47,904 bases of DNA from Novosphingobium indicum (GCF_014645195.1 NZ_BMLK01000027.1:1-47904); one strand, 5' to 3'; shown: positions 1 to 8,516, counted from the first letter of the stretch. Notes: generated by a model not told the origin, from the sequence alone. Made by a program: numbers and translations.

Positions 1-65
1 TCTGAATCAGAAATCGTGACCAAAGGGAATCCCATGCCGATTCAGAACGGTCGAAAACCGCTCTA
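1..65. repeat. 65-base terminal inverted repeat, left copy
   Basis: The first 65 bases are the exact reverse complement of the last 65 (47840-47904); identity stops at base 66. The repeat contains two short odd-centred palindromes, TCTGAATCAGA at 1-11 and GGGAATCCC at 26-34. No transposase or other gene adjoins either copy. The simplest reading is a dispersed chromosomal repeat at which an assembly broke, with the shared length set by the assembler's overlap. A mobile-element end is the alternative. Bases 66-287 hold nothing I can recognise. Confidence 0.9.
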
Positions 66-287
66 ATTGTGAAACGAGCGCATGCTGATTGCCGCGTGCT
101 GGCAGCTGTCATGAGATAACTCAATCTGCGCAGACCGAACTACAAAATGGGGCAGCAAGCTGACCGGCGGGAGAAAGAGGTACTGATGTTTAACTGCTTC
201 CGTAATTTCCTATGAACGGTTCAGCCGAGGGTCGCCGCTCACGAAGTGGCGTGCGAATGGCAATATCTAGGCCGAGAGCGCCTAGCA

Positions 288-452
288 CTACTTTGGCAGA
301 AGTGTACGTGGAGGTTTGAGCAGAGTGCATCCGCAGAGAGGGCAATGACCTGGCGGTGAGCGAGACAGTCGGTCAAGGATAGCCTGCCGGATCGCTGGTA
401 GGCTGTCCTGTTCGGCCTGCTCGGTCGTCCCGGTTTCGATGGTATCGGTCAT
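288..452 (-). CDS. 54-aa hypothetical protein with a CPLCGC zinc-knuckle-like motif
   Basis: This is a short open frame starting at the ATG at 452, with a GGAG-like ribosome site about ten bases upstream. The frame stays open much further upstream, but that part is low-complexity arginine/proline-rich sequence typical of a GC-rich shadow, so I start here. The N-terminal half is acidic and threonine-rich. The C-terminal third carries CPLCGC and ends in a basic, proline-rich tail. The Cys pairs suggest a single zinc knuckle. I do not recognise the family. It lies alone between the contig end and tRNA-Gly, in a region that may be the edge of an integrated element. It could be spurious. Confidence 0.4.
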   Translation of the reverse strand: MTDTIETGTTEQAEQDSLPAIRQAILDRLSRSPPGHCPLCGCTLLKPPRTLLPK

Positions 453-966
453 CTTCGTTACTCCACGGGTTTCCGCGCAGCGGGAAGCGCCGCGCTGAAA
501 CCCTGCCCGTCGGCGAGACCGGGGGTGCAACCGGAGCGGGCGGCTTCGCGGGGAACCGGCTGCACGGAGCGCGAAGCGCGGAGGAAGCTGGGCGGAAGGT
601 GCTCCGAAGGGCGCCAGGGGCAGCGCCCCAAGCACCGCGCCGCTCGCGGCGCCACCAGGGACACACCGGCTATTGCTCGGCGTGCTCACGCCGTCCGCTA
701 GGCGATCGTCACGCGGATGCGCCGAAACCCGCCAGGGGTTCGGTCGGAGCGCAGCGGAGATAGAGCGCCGGTCCCGAAGGGAAGCACCGGATGACTCAGT
801 CAGGGAAGGCGAGGTCCATCGCGATATTCGCCACGCGACGCCAGAACCACTCAATCTTTGCCGATTTTCTGGAGACAATGTGGAGACAACAGCCTTCGCA
901 GCGGGCTTTGTCTCCAGCGAAAGAGGGTGCGCCGTGGCGCTAATTCGCTGATTTTGTTGGAAAATC
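453..966. other. Gene-free, hairpin-dense stretch next to tRNA-Gly
   Basis: About 510 bases with no convincing gene. Between roughly 550 and 700 there are several perfect GC hairpins: GCGCCG-CTCG-CGGCGC, CGGCGTG-CT-CACGCCG, and GGGCGC with GCGCCC across eight bases. It is the 5' side of the small gene at 288-452 and could be a structured leader, a transfer origin of a degraded integrative element, or a collapsed repeat. None of these can be settled by reading. Frames that stay open here have the composition of noncoding GC-rich DNA. Confidence 0.4.
870..916. repeat. TGGAGACAA triple repeat (two direct, one inverted) beside the tRNA-Gly 3' end
   Basis: TGGAGACAA occurs at 870-878 and 881-889, and its reverse complement TTGTCTCCA at 908-916. 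The second and third copies form a 9-base stem with an 18-base loop. The set lies about 50 bases beyond the 3' end of the minus-strand tRNA-Gly, where tyrosine-integrase arm sites or the end of an integrase gene are often found. No integrase is present, so an att-related role is inference. Confidence 0.4.
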
Positions 967-1041
967 TGGAGCGGGCGAAGGGATTCGAACCCTCGACCCC
1001 AACCTTGGCAAGGTTGTGCTCTACCCCTGAGCTACGCCCGC
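967..1041 (-). tRNA. tRNA-Gly (anticodon GCC)
   Basis: A full cloverleaf can be read on the minus strand. The acceptor arms GCGGGCG and CGCCCGC pair perfectly. The D-arm reads GCTCAGGGGTAGAGC, the anticodon stem-loop ACCTTGCCAAGGT carries GCC at 1009-1007, and the T-arm holds GGTTCGAATCC. The terminal CCA is encoded (969-967). It decodes GGC and GGU. tRNA-Gly 3' ends are common integration targets, which fits the odd sequence just downstream. Confidence 0.97.
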
Positions 1042-1271
1042 TCTGGCGTTTCGGAGGCCTGCCGTTTTGTCCGGCAGGTCCGGGGTGGAGGCGCGCCACT
1101 AGCAGGGGGTTTGAGGACCGGCAAGAGGGCAAATGCAAAAATTTTTGCAGATCGTCCCGGCGCCGTGCAAAGCCGGGGCCCCTGAGGCACATACGGATGC
1201 ATTCGCCCTTCACAAATGGCCCCGGAAATCCGATCTAGGGTGCTGACGCGCAGGATATGGGAGCAAGTACC

Positions 1272-2183
1272 TTGGCCAGCATGGGTCTGAATATCGACGA
1301 ACAGAAAGCAGTGGACCGGTTCCGTAAGTCGGTGGCCGAGCCCTCGATGACGCAACTGGTCATCCTGGATTTCTGGGCGGAATGGTGCGGGCCGTGCAAG
1401 GCGCTGACGCCGGTGCTGGAAAAGGTCGCCGCGGAATATGCCGACAAGGGCGTGCTTCTCGCCAAGGTGAACGTCGACGAGGAACAGTTCATCGCCTCGC
1501 AGTTCCAGGTCCGCTCGATTCCCACGGTCTATGCCATCTTCCAGGGCCAGCCGGTCGCCGACCTCACCAATGCGCGCACCGAGTCGCAGCTCAAGCAGAC
1601 GATCGACCAGCTTCTGGAAAAGCTGCCGGTGCAGCCGGGCGGCGAAGCGGCAAAGCCCGATATTGCTCCGCTGATCGCGATGGGCGAGGAAGCACTGGCC
1701 GCCGAAGACGGCGAGCGCGCGGCCAGCATCTTCATGCAGATTCTGGAAGTCGCGCCCGACAACGGCGAAGTGCTTGCCGGCCTGATTCGCGGCCTCGTGG
1801 TCGCCGACCGGCTCGAGGAAGCCGAGCAGGTCCTGGGCGGCCTCGCCCCCGAAATGGCCTCCGATCCGCACGTCGAGCGCGCCCGCACGGCGCTGGAACT
1901 GGCCAAGAACAAGCCCGACGACAGCGAACTGGCCTCGCTGCGCTCTGCCGCCGCCGAGCATCCCGATGACATGGAGGCCCAGTTGGCCTTCGCCAACGCC
2001 GCTTTCGCAGCGGGCGAGCGCGACGATGCCGCAGCCACGCTGCTGCGCATGGTCGAGACCGACCGCGAATGGAACGAAGGCGCCGCCAAGGCCAAGCTGC
2101 TGCAGATCTTCGAGGCCGTGGGTCTGGAAGATCCGTGGGTCTCGGCCACCCGGCGCAAGCTCTCCACGATCCTGTTCGGCTGA
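1272..2183 (+). CDS. Thioredoxin-domain protein with TPR-like C-terminus (CnoX/YbbN type)
   Basis: The N-terminal third is a thioredoxin fold with an intact WCGPC active site about 38 residues in, followed by the conserved cis-proline context SIPTVYAIFQ. The remaining ~190 residues are helical repeats of the TPR_20/YbbN kind, with paired alanine-rich helices. Family members act in the cytoplasm as redox-linked holdases or chaperones passing clients to folding machines. I chose the TTG at 1272 because a GGGAG ribosome site lies eight bases upstream and it gives the MASxGLN start I expect in this family; an ATG at 1257 is the alternative and adds five residues. A Lon-type substrate-binding gene follows after seven bases, so the two probably form a protein-quality-control operon. 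Confidence 0.9.
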   Translation: MASMGLNIDEQKAVDRFRKSVAEPSMTQLVILDFWAEWCGPCKALTPVLEKVAAEYADKGVLLAKVNVDEEQFIASQFQVRSIPTVYAIFQGQPVADLTNARTESQLKQTIDQLLEKLPVQPGGEAAKPDIAPLIAMGEEALAAEDGERAASIFMQILEVAPDNGEVLAGLIRGLVVADRLEEAEQVLGGLAPEMASDPHVERARTALELAKNKPDDSELASLRSAAAEHPDDMEAQLAFANAAFAAGERDDAAATLLRMVETDREWNEGAAKAKLLQIFEAVGLEDPWVSATRRKLSTILFG

Positions 2184-2190
2184 TCCGGTC

Positions 2191-2802
2191 TTGGCACGAA
2201 TCACCATCTTCCCCCTGCCCGGCGCGGTTCTCTATCCGGGATTGCAGCTTCCCCTGCACATCTTCGAGCCGCGCTATCGGGCGATGGTGAGCGATGCCCT
2301 CGCCCGCGACCGACTCATCGGCATGATCCAGCCGCAGCGCCCGGAGGAAGGCGCGCCGCTCTTCGAGATCGGCTGCCTTGGCCGAATCGGCGATGTCGAG
2401 GCTCTGGAAGACGGGCGCTTCAACATCGTTCTCGAAGGCGAGCGGCGCTTTCGCGTGGTGCGCGAACTCAATGTGACGACGCCGTTCCGGCAGGTCGAAG
2501 CCGAGTTGCTGGACGATGAAGCGGACGAAGTTCTGGCGCCCATCGAGCGGGCCAGCTTCGAGCGGGAAGCAAAGCGATTTGCCGACGCACAGGGCTATTC
2601 GGTCGACTGGGAACAGGTGACCCGGCTCGACGATGTCTCGCTGATCAACGGTGTCTCGCAGATCGCCCCGTTCGATCCGGCGGCGAAACAGGCATTGCTG
2701 GAAGCCTCCGGCCTCTCGGCCCGCTGCGAACTGCTCGTCCAGCTCATGCAGTTCTTCGGTCGCACCAGCAACGACGATGAGGATGGCGCAACGCTGCAGT
2801 AG
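2191..2802 (+). CDS. Lon N-terminal (LON substrate-binding) domain protein
   Basis: A protein of about 203 residues consisting only of the LON substrate-binding fold. It opens with RITIFPLPGAVLYPG and LPLHIFEPRYRAM, which are hallmarks of this domain, then a beta-rich core with IGCLGRI and FNIVLEGERRFRV. There is no ATPase or protease part, so it is one of the stand-alone LON-domain proteins of unknown but probably substrate-recruiting function. The only sensible start is a TTG at 2191, seven bases after the thioredoxin stop, which suggests translational coupling. The short C-terminal tail is acidic. Confidence 0.85.
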   Translation: MARITIFPLPGAVLYPGLQLPLHIFEPRYRAMVSDALARDRLIGMIQPQRPEEGAPLFEIGCLGRIGDVEALEDGRFNIVLEGERRFRVVRELNVTTPFRQVEAELLDDEADEVLAPIERASFEREAKRFADAQGYSVDWEQVTRLDDVSLINGVSQIAPFDPAAKQALLEASGLSARCELLVQLMQFFGRTSNDDEDGATLQ

Positions 2803-2828
2803 CTGGCGTCAGTGTACCGACTGGCGCC

Positions 2829-5054
2829 TCAATCCACCGCGAAGTGGTCGGGCGCCTGCCCTTCCAGCTGTCGCTGGTGCATCCGTTCGAGCGCCGCTTC
2901 CACGCGCCGTGTATAGGGCACGGTGTCGAACAGCGGCGTCGTGCTGCGGCTTTCGGCCAGACGCTCGCGCAAGGCGGCAAGGCGCGCCGGATCGCGCGCC
3001 AGATCGAGCGCAAGCGCAGCATAGGCCTCTTCACTCTCCACCGCCATCTCGGGCAGGCCGACCGAGGTCACGAGGCTCGCAGCAACACGGGCGGCGAATT
3101 GCTGGCCCGCCAGCGTCAGCACCGGCAGCCCGGCCCAGAGGGCATCGCTGGCCGTCGTGTGCGCATTGACCGCGAAGGTATCGAGGAACAGGTCGGCATG
3201 GACGAGGCGTCCAAGATGCTCGCCGTGCGCCACCGAGGGACTGAACACCAGCCGTGCCGGATCGACGCCGCGCGCTTCCGCCTCGCGGCGCAGGTTGCCT
3301 TCGGCCCACCGGTTCGACCGCAGCAGCCACAAGACACTGCCGGGCACTTCGCGCAGCAGGCCCATCCACAGGTCCCACTCGCGCGGTGAAATCTTGTAGG
3401 TGTGGTTGAAGCTGGCGAAGACGAAGCCCTCGTCGGGAAGGCCCCAGCCGCTGCGCCCCTTGGTGTCGGCGACGATCTCGCGCCGGTTGTCGTTGGCCTG
3501 ATAGCTGCCGGCCAGACGCACGATCTTCTCGCTGAAATACTGCTCGGCGCCCTCGGGCATCGTCACATGGTCGGCAATGAAATAGTCCATGCACGGATGG
3601 CCGATAGTGCCGGGATAGCCCATGAAGCTCACCTGCACCGGCGCCAGGCGCTGGCCGAACAGGCGCGTGCGGGTCCCGCGGGTGTAACCCTTGAGGTCCA
3701 CTGCAATGTCGAGTTTATCCTTGCGCGCCAGAGCCACGATGTCCTCGTCGCGCATCGCGCCCACTTCGGTGAAACCATCGACATGGCCGCGCAGTTCGGC
3801 ACGGGTGTAGTCGTCCTCGCGCGCGGGCCCGTAGCTGTAGAGCCGCACGTCGAAGCGGGCACGGTCGTGCTCGCGGAAGAAGCCCGCCATCAGGTACATC
3901 GTGGCGTGGTTGTGGAAGTCGGCCGAGAAGTAGCCGATACGGATACGCCCATCGGTAGATGGGGCCGGATGCGGCAGGCTTTCGGGCGCTGCCGGGAACA
4001 TCTTGGCCGCACAGTCGAACGAGCGGCGCAACTGATGCGCCGGATCGTCGACGAACGGCAGCGAGGCGAAAGGCTGGACGGCAGCGGCTTCGGGCCCAAC
4101 GGTCAGCGGATACTGGCCGCGCGTGCTCCAGTCGCAGATATGCGCTTCCTCGAAAAGCGCCTGCAGCCGGGCGGAGCGGTCGGTGGGGTCGAGCGACAGC
4201 GCACCGCGGAACGCAGAGATCGCGCCCGGCTCGTCGCCCTTGAGCACGAGCACCTTGCCCTTGTTGATAAGGGCCTGACCATTCTTCGGATTGGCTTCGA
4301 GCGCCTTGTTCAGCGAAGCGAGTGCCTCGTCGACACGTTCCAGTGCGAGCAGTTCACCGCCCATGTTGTTGTAGGCATCACTGTGCGAGGGGCGCAGACG
4401 CACGGCATTCTTGAAGCACGCAACGGCTTCCTCGCGACGCGCCGCCTTGGCCAGCAGGTTGCCCAGATTGTAATGGGCATCGACATATTGCGGATTGATG
4501 CGGATGGCGGCGGCGAAGTGCTCGGCCGCTTCGTCCGGGCGGTCCGAAAGCTGCAACAGGTTGGCGAGGTTGTATTGCGCATCGGCATAGTCCGGCGCGC
4601 GGGCGATCACCTTGCGATAGGTCGCCTCGGCCTCGTCCAGCAGGCCCTGCTTGCGCAGTGCAATGGCGAGGTTGTTGTAGCTCGCCGGATGGTTGGGATC
4701 GGCCTCGATCGCACGCTCGAACGCCTTGGCCGCACCGGCATTGTCGTTGAGCGCCAGCAGCGAGGCGCCCAGCAGGTTCTGCACGCCATGCGAATGCGGA
4801 TAGGTCTCGGCCAGCGCCTGCCCCTGCCGCGCGCATTCGTCCATGCGGCCGGACTTGTAGGCCGCGACCATGACGTCGAACTGCTGCTGCGACGGATTTG
4901 CACTCGCCGTTTCCAGCGCTTCAAGCCCGGCGCGCGCGCGCGGATTGCGCGGATGCTTGGAGAGCACCTTGCGATAGATTTCGCGCGCGGCATCGGTCTC
5001 GCCGCGCTTGGCCGCACCCTTGGCCTTGATCAGTAGTGTTTCCAGTCCGCTCAT
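2829..5054 (-). CDS. TPR / O-GlcNAc-transferase (SPINDLY-type, GT41) protein
   Basis: 741 residues. Residues ~1-300 are tandem TPR repeats (for example the units around AYNNLAIALRKQGLLDEAEATY). The C-terminal ~430 residues are a GT41 catalytic region, with RIGYFSADFHNHATMYL, DLKGYTRGTR, VQVSFMGYPGTIG, FASFNHTYKISP, and the donor-site segment LFLDTFAVNAHTTASDALWAG. Eukaryotic members attach GlcNAc (OGT) or fucose (SPY) to Ser/Thr of proteins; bacterial relatives modify mostly unknown protein targets. The start at 5054 has a GGGGAAG ribosome site. It is transcribed divergently from a GtrB-like operon across 194 bases. Sugar donor and target cannot be read from the sequence. Confidence 0.9.
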   Translation of the reverse strand: MSGLETLLIKAKGAAKRGETDAAREIYRKVLSKHPRNPRARAGLEALETASANPSQQQFDVMVAAYKSGRMDECARQGQALAETYPHSHGVQNLLGASLLALNDNAGAAKAFERAIEADPNHPASYNNLAIALRKQGLLDEAEATYRKVIARAPDYADAQYNLANLLQLSDRPDEAAEHFAAAIRINPQYVDAHYNLGNLLAKAARREEAVACFKNAVRLRPSHSDAYNNMGGELLALERVDEALASLNKALEANPKNGQALINKGKVLVLKGDEPGAISAFRGALSLDPTDRSARLQALFEEAHICDWSTRGQYPLTVGPEAAAVQPFASLPFVDDPAHQLRRSFDCAAKMFPAAPESLPHPAPSTDGRIRIGYFSADFHNHATMYLMAGFFREHDRARFDVRLYSYGPAREDDYTRAELRGHVDGFTEVGAMRDEDIVALARKDKLDIAVDLKGYTRGTRTRLFGQRLAPVQVSFMGYPGTIGHPCMDYFIADHVTMPEGAEQYFSEKIVRLAGSYQANDNRREIVADTKGRSGWGLPDEGFVFASFNHTYKISPREWDLWMGLLREVPGSVLWLLRSNRWAEGNLRREAEARGVDPARLVFSPSVAHGEHLGRLVHADLFLDTFAVNAHTTASDALWAGLPVLTLAGQQFAARVAASLVTSVGLPEMAVESEEAYAALALDLARDPARLAALRERLAESRSTTPLFDTVPYTRRVEAALERMHQRQLEGQAPDHFAVD

Positions 5055-5248
5055 GCCGCTTCCCCTTGCGTCCTGTTGAGCCTTTCCGAATGGTTAATAC
5101 GGACAGGGTTGACCGAGGGTGATCGACGACCACGCAGATTTACGTAGGCAATCAGGACAGGACGTGCGGGACACGGAATGGCGGCTTTTACGCCGGGTTA
5201 ACCATCGCTGGGGGATAGAGCGGTCTAATCAGCCAGTCTCGCGGGGCA

Positions 5249-6307
5249 ATGGATATGAAGATGGGGCCGATCATGCCGTTCGCCGAACAGGCGTGTCCCC
5301 GCCTTTCGGTGGTCGTACCATGCTATAATGAAGAGTCGGTGCTCGACATGCTCGAGCAGCGGCTTTCTGCTGCCTGCAGCGACGTTTTCGGCTCGGATTT
5401 CGAGATCATTCTCGTCAACGATGGCTCCAGAGACCGCACCTGGCAGAAAATCTGCGCTCTTGCCGCGCGCAATGCGTGCATCGTGGGCGTAGATCTTTCA
5501 CGCAACCACGGACACCAGCTTGCCGTGACGGCAGGACTGCAGATCAGTCGCGGCGACCTCGTCATGATCATCGATGCCGATCTCCAGGACCCGCCCGAAC
5601 TTCTGGCAAAGATGGTCGCGAAAATCGAACAGGGGTTCGACGTCGTTTATGGACAGCGGATCGAGCGCCACGGCGAAAGTGCTTTCAAGCGCGGAACCGC
5701 GGCGGTCTTCTACAAGCTGCTAAATCGCCTTGCCGAACATGATATCCCTCTGGACACGGGGGATTTCCGCCTGATGACGCGGCGCGTGGTCGACCAGCTC
5801 AATGCCATGCCCGAACGGTTTCGCTTCATCCGTGGCATGGTCAGCTGGATCGGTTTCGAACAAGCCGCGCTCGAATACGAGCGCGACCCGCGCGCGGCGG
5901 GCGAAACGCACTATCCGCTCACGCGTATGTTGCGGCTGGCCCTCGACGCCATAACCAGCTTTTCCACGCTGCCCCTGCGCCTCGCTTCGCTCGCCGGATC
6001 GATTATGGGATTGATCGGCTTCGCCATGCTGGGATGGGCCGTTTACCGCTGGTTTGAAGATGGAACGGTGGTCGGCTGGACCAGTACGGTCGCGGTGGTG
6101 CTGATCATGGGCAGCGTCCAGCTGATCATCCTCGGCGTGTTCGGCAGCTATCTCGGCCGGCTCTACATGGAGAGCAAGAACCGTCCGCTGTTCATCGTAC
6201 GCGACATTCGTGCCCAGACGCGGCCGGATGGATACCGCCTGCCGGTCCCGTCGGCGGCAGACCGCCAAGCGGCCCTGCGCGGCCTTCCCTTCGACGTCCA
6301 CGGCTGA
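5249..6307 (+). CDS. Family 2 glycosyltransferase, GtrB/ArnC/DPM1-like polyprenyl-phosphate transferase
   Basis: 352 residues. The N-terminus is a GT2 Rossmann-like domain, beginning LSVVVPCYNEESVLDML, with the metal-binding DAD in MIIDADLQDPPE and the TGDFRLM acceptor motif. Two transmembrane segments follow near the C-terminus (LPLRLASLAGSIMGLIGFAM and the VALLIMGSVQLIILGVFGSY region). This layout is that of enzymes that move a sugar from a nucleotide donor to undecaprenyl phosphate on the cytoplasmic face. Several ATGs cluster at the start (5249, 5255, 5261, 5273), none with a strong ribosome site, so the exact start is uncertain. GtrA-like and multi-spanning partners follow. Confidence 0.88.
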   Translation: MDMKMGPIMPFAEQACPRLSVVVPCYNEESVLDMLEQRLSAACSDVFGSDFEIILVNDGSRDRTWQKICALAARNACIVGVDLSRNHGHQLAVTAGLQISRGDLVMIIDADLQDPPELLAKMVAKIEQGFDVVYGQRIERHGESAFKRGTAAVFYKLLNRLAEHDIPLDTGDFRLMTRRVVDQLNAMPERFRFIRGMVSWIGFEQAALEYERDPRAAGETHYPLTRMLRLALDAITSFSTLPLRLASLAGSIMGLIGFAMLGWAVYRWFEDGTVVGWTSTVAVVLIMGSVQLIILGVFGSYLGRLYMESKNRPLFIVRDIRAQTRPDGYRLPVPSAADRQAALRGLPFDVHG

Positions 6308-6325
6308 GGCGAGGGTCTCCGTGCG

Positions 6326-6709
6326 ATGGTGAAAGCGGCAGCCCGTTTCGGCCTCGTGGGCATAGCCAACACGCTCGTCGGCTTCGCCATCATCGCGCTG
6401 CTCCTGCAACTCGGCGCCGGGGACTACCTCGCCAACGCCGTAAGTTATGCCATCGGCATCTGCCTCTCCTTCGTGCTCAATCGCGCCTTCACCTTCCGTG
6501 TCCGCGGACGTGTCGCCGCGCACGAGGTGCACCGCTTCCTTGCCGTCTTTGCAATTTCCTACGCAGCCAACCTCGCTGTGCTGACACTGATGCGGGCCGC
6601 TGGATTCGCCGAGACACTGATCGCCCAGGGCTCAGCGATGATCGCCTATTCGGCCGTCTTCTTCCTGCTCTCGCACCGCTTCGTGTTCAGGGCGCGGCCT
6701 GGCGCATGA
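6326..6709 (+). CDS. GtrA-like four-helix membrane protein (polyprenyl-linked sugar flippase)
   Basis: 127 residues with four predicted transmembrane helices and the GtrA signature pattern: RFGLVGIANTLVGFAI at the N-terminus, LSFVLNRAFTFR after helix two, and LSHRFVFR at the end. GtrA proteins are thought to flip undecaprenyl-phosphate-linked sugar made by GtrB. The gene starts 18 bases after the GtrB-like stop and overlaps the next gene by four bases (ATGA), so the three are one translationally coupled operon. Confidence 0.88.
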   Translation: MVKAAARFGLVGIANTLVGFAIIALLLQLGAGDYLANAVSYAIGICLSFVLNRAFTFRVRGRVAAHEVHRFLAVFAISYAANLAVLTLMRAAGFAETLIAQGSAMIAYSAVFFLLSHRFVFRARPGA

Positions 6710-8241
6710 CGGGCCCGCCGAAGACGCTATCCGATCCGGGTAAAGGCACAGCGCCCCTCCGGTTAGACCGGTGGTGGCCGCTGCTCGTGCTGCTGGCGAT
6801 TGTCCCGCTGCTCTATCCCACGGTCCCGCCGCTGACCGATCTGCCGGCGCACATGTCGCGCTTCATGGTGCAGATGGACGGTGGCCGCACGCCCGAGCTG
6901 GCGCAGTGGTACTCCTTCCATTGGAACCTGTTGCCCAACCTCGGGACCGACCTGCTCATCTACGCGCTCGAACCGGCGCTCGGCCTCGTTCCCGGCGTGA
7001 AGACGATCGTCATCCTGATCGTCGCGCTGCAGACCGCCGGATACCTGCTGCTCGCGCGCGCAGCGCACGGGCGCGTGACGGCCACCACTCTCTTCGCCCT
7101 TCCGCTCGCCTATGGCGCTCCGCTGCAATATGGCTTTCTGAATTTCTCGCTGACCACGGCACTGGCGACGCTGTCGCTCGCGCTCTGGATCAGCCAGCCG
7201 ATGCGCGCCAGGCCGGCGCTCCGCTATGCCCTGTTCACTTTCATCGCCTGCGTCCTGTGGGTAGGGCACCTTGCCGGATGGGCTGTGTTTTGCGTGATGG
7301 TGGGATCGTGCGAACTGGTGGCCCGCTACGTACAGGGCCGTCCGTTCTGGAAAGCGCTTTCGGGCGGATTTCTCGCGTCTTCCTGCCTGCTGATTCCTCA
7401 AGTCCTCGGCATGCTGTGGCCCAACACGCCCGAGCACCTGCCGACCCACGGCTTCTTCCGGCTCGGCGAGAAGGTCTACTTCCTCACCAATGTGCTGATG
7501 GACCGCTGGAGCCCGTTCGACGTGGTCAGTGCCTTCGTGCTTGCCATTATGATCGCCATGACCTGGCGTTCGAAGACCGGCACAGTGCACAAGGGCCTTG
7601 CCCTGGGCGCGATCGTTCTTTTCGGTCTGTTCTGGCTGCTGCCCGGCTGGGTGTATGGCTCCTACTTCGCAGACATGCGCCTGACGCCGACGATGTTTGC
7701 GCTCGCGCTCATCGCCGCCCGGCCAGAGCTGCCGCGAAAACAGGCCCGCTGGCTGGTTCTGGCCGGACTCGCCTTCTTCGGTGTGCGCCTCGCGGGAACC
7801 ACCGTAAGCATGGCAATGTGGGACAAGCAGTTCAAACGCGAGATCGCTGTGCTGGACGCCCTGCCGCGCGGCTCGCAGTTGGTGTCCTTCCGCGCGCTGC
7901 CTTGCCGTCCCTTCATCTTCCAAAGCCGCCTGCGCAACATGCATACGGCCAGCTTCGCCCTCCTTCACCGCCATGCCTTCGCCAACGACCAGTTCTCGAT
8001 GTCGGGCGGCCAGCTGCTCACGATCCACAACCCGGCCGCCGCGCCGTTCGACCGTGACCCGTCGTCGATCGAGATCGGCGAGAGCTGCCAGGGATCGGTC
8101 CCGGTACTCGACAGCACTGCGCGCATCCCTGCCGCCATCCCCTATCTCTGGATCGTGTGGCACGCCCCGGAGCTAGACGTGCCGGGCTGGAAAGCCGTGG
8201 CACGCTCAGGCACCTCGGTGCTCTATCGCCGGAAGCGATAA
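6706..8241 (+). CDS. Multi-spanning membrane protein, probable GT-C type glycosyltransferase (third Gtr component)
   Basis: 511 residues with roughly ten hydrophobic helices and a soluble C-terminal segment of about 120 residues. The first extracytoplasmic loop carries TDLPAHMSRF, an acidic/His motif of the kind found in the first loop of GT-C transferases. The ATG overlaps the GtrA-like stop by four bases. In GtrA/GtrB/Gtr(type) systems the third gene is a poorly conserved membrane transferase that puts the flipped sugar on its final acceptor, and this gene fits by position and topology. I do not recognise a closer family. Acceptor (LPS, exopolysaccharide, teichoic-like polymer or protein) is unknown. 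Confidence 0.65.
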   Translation: MTGPPKTLSDPGKGTAPLRLDRWWPLLVLLAIVPLLYPTVPPLTDLPAHMSRFMVQMDGGRTPELAQWYSFHWNLLPNLGTDLLIYALEPALGLVPGVKTIVILIVALQTAGYLLLARAAHGRVTATTLFALPLAYGAPLQYGFLNFSLTTALATLSLALWISQPMRARPALRYALFTFIACVLWVGHLAGWAVFCVMVGSCELVARYVQGRPFWKALSGGFLASSCLLIPQVLGMLWPNTPEHLPTHGFFRLGEKVYFLTNVLMDRWSPFDVVSAFVLAIMIAMTWRSKTGTVHKGLALGAIVLFGLFWLLPGWVYGSYFADMRLTPTMFALALIAARPELPRKQARWLVLAGLAFFGVRLAGTTVSMAMWDKQFKREIAVLDALPRGSQLVSFRALPCRPFIFQSRLRNMHTASFALLHRHAFANDQFSMSGGQLLTIHNPAAAPFDRDPSSIEIGESCQGSVPVLDSTARIPAAIPYLWIVWHAPELDVPGWKAVARSGTSVLYRRKR

Positions 8242-8272
8242 GCCGTCTTCTTGTGCTGGTCATTTGGGGAAA

Positions 8273-8348
8273 TGGTGCCGCTTACAGGACTCGAACCTGT
8301 GGCCCCATCATTACGAATGATGTGCTCTACCAACTGAGCTAAAGCGGC
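8273..8348 (-). tRNA. tRNA-Thr (anticodon CGT)
   Basis: The minus strand gives a complete cloverleaf. The acceptor arm GCCGCTT pairs with AAGCGGC, the D-arm reads GCTCAGTTGGTAGAGC, the anticodon stem-loop is CATCATTCGTAATGATG with CGT in the loop, the T-arm is CAGGTTCGAGTCCTG, and CCA is encoded (8275-8273). It reads the ACG codon. It sits 31 bases beyond the membrane-transferase stop and marks the left border of catabolic cluster I. Confidence 0.97.
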
Positions 8349-8453
8349 ATGCCTGGCGTTTCCGGAAATCTCCAGCGCCTGGACAGTGGGCGCCTTTACC
8401 GAGGCGTGCGGGCTCGTGCAAGAGGCTTTGCGCGGCATGGGCAATTGTTCGGC

Positions 8454-8497
8454 TTGCCGCCATACGGATCGTGCGTATGCTACTAGACAAGTGTCTA
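8454..8497 (+). promoter_or_regulatory. Probable promoter with overlapping palindromic operator upstream of the enoyl-CoA hydratase gene
   Basis: A TTGCCG element at 8454-8459 and TATGCT at 8476-8481 are spaced 16 bases apart, resembling sigma-70 boxes. Immediately after comes TAGACAAGTGTCTA (8484-8497), six-base inverted arms around AG, placed where transcription would start. A repressor of TetR or GntR type binding there would block initiation. No such regulator lies next to it. The start codon is 20 bases downstream. Confidence 0.45.
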
Positions 8498-8516
8498 AGC
8501 ACATACCGAGGGAAAG

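Noticed and set aside
453..878. N-terminal extension of the small CxxC protein
   Set aside because: The extension is Arg/Pro/Ala-rich GC-shadow sequence; the ribosome site and ATG at 452 fit better.
858..1238. Plus-strand frame across tRNA-Gly
   Set aside because: It translates the antisense of a tRNA gene, a well-known false ORF.
3402..5036. A long open frame on the plus strand opposite the TPR/GT41 gene
   Set aside because: It mirrors the codons of the well-supported minus-strand gene and has no domain signal; such antisense frames are common in high-GC DNA.
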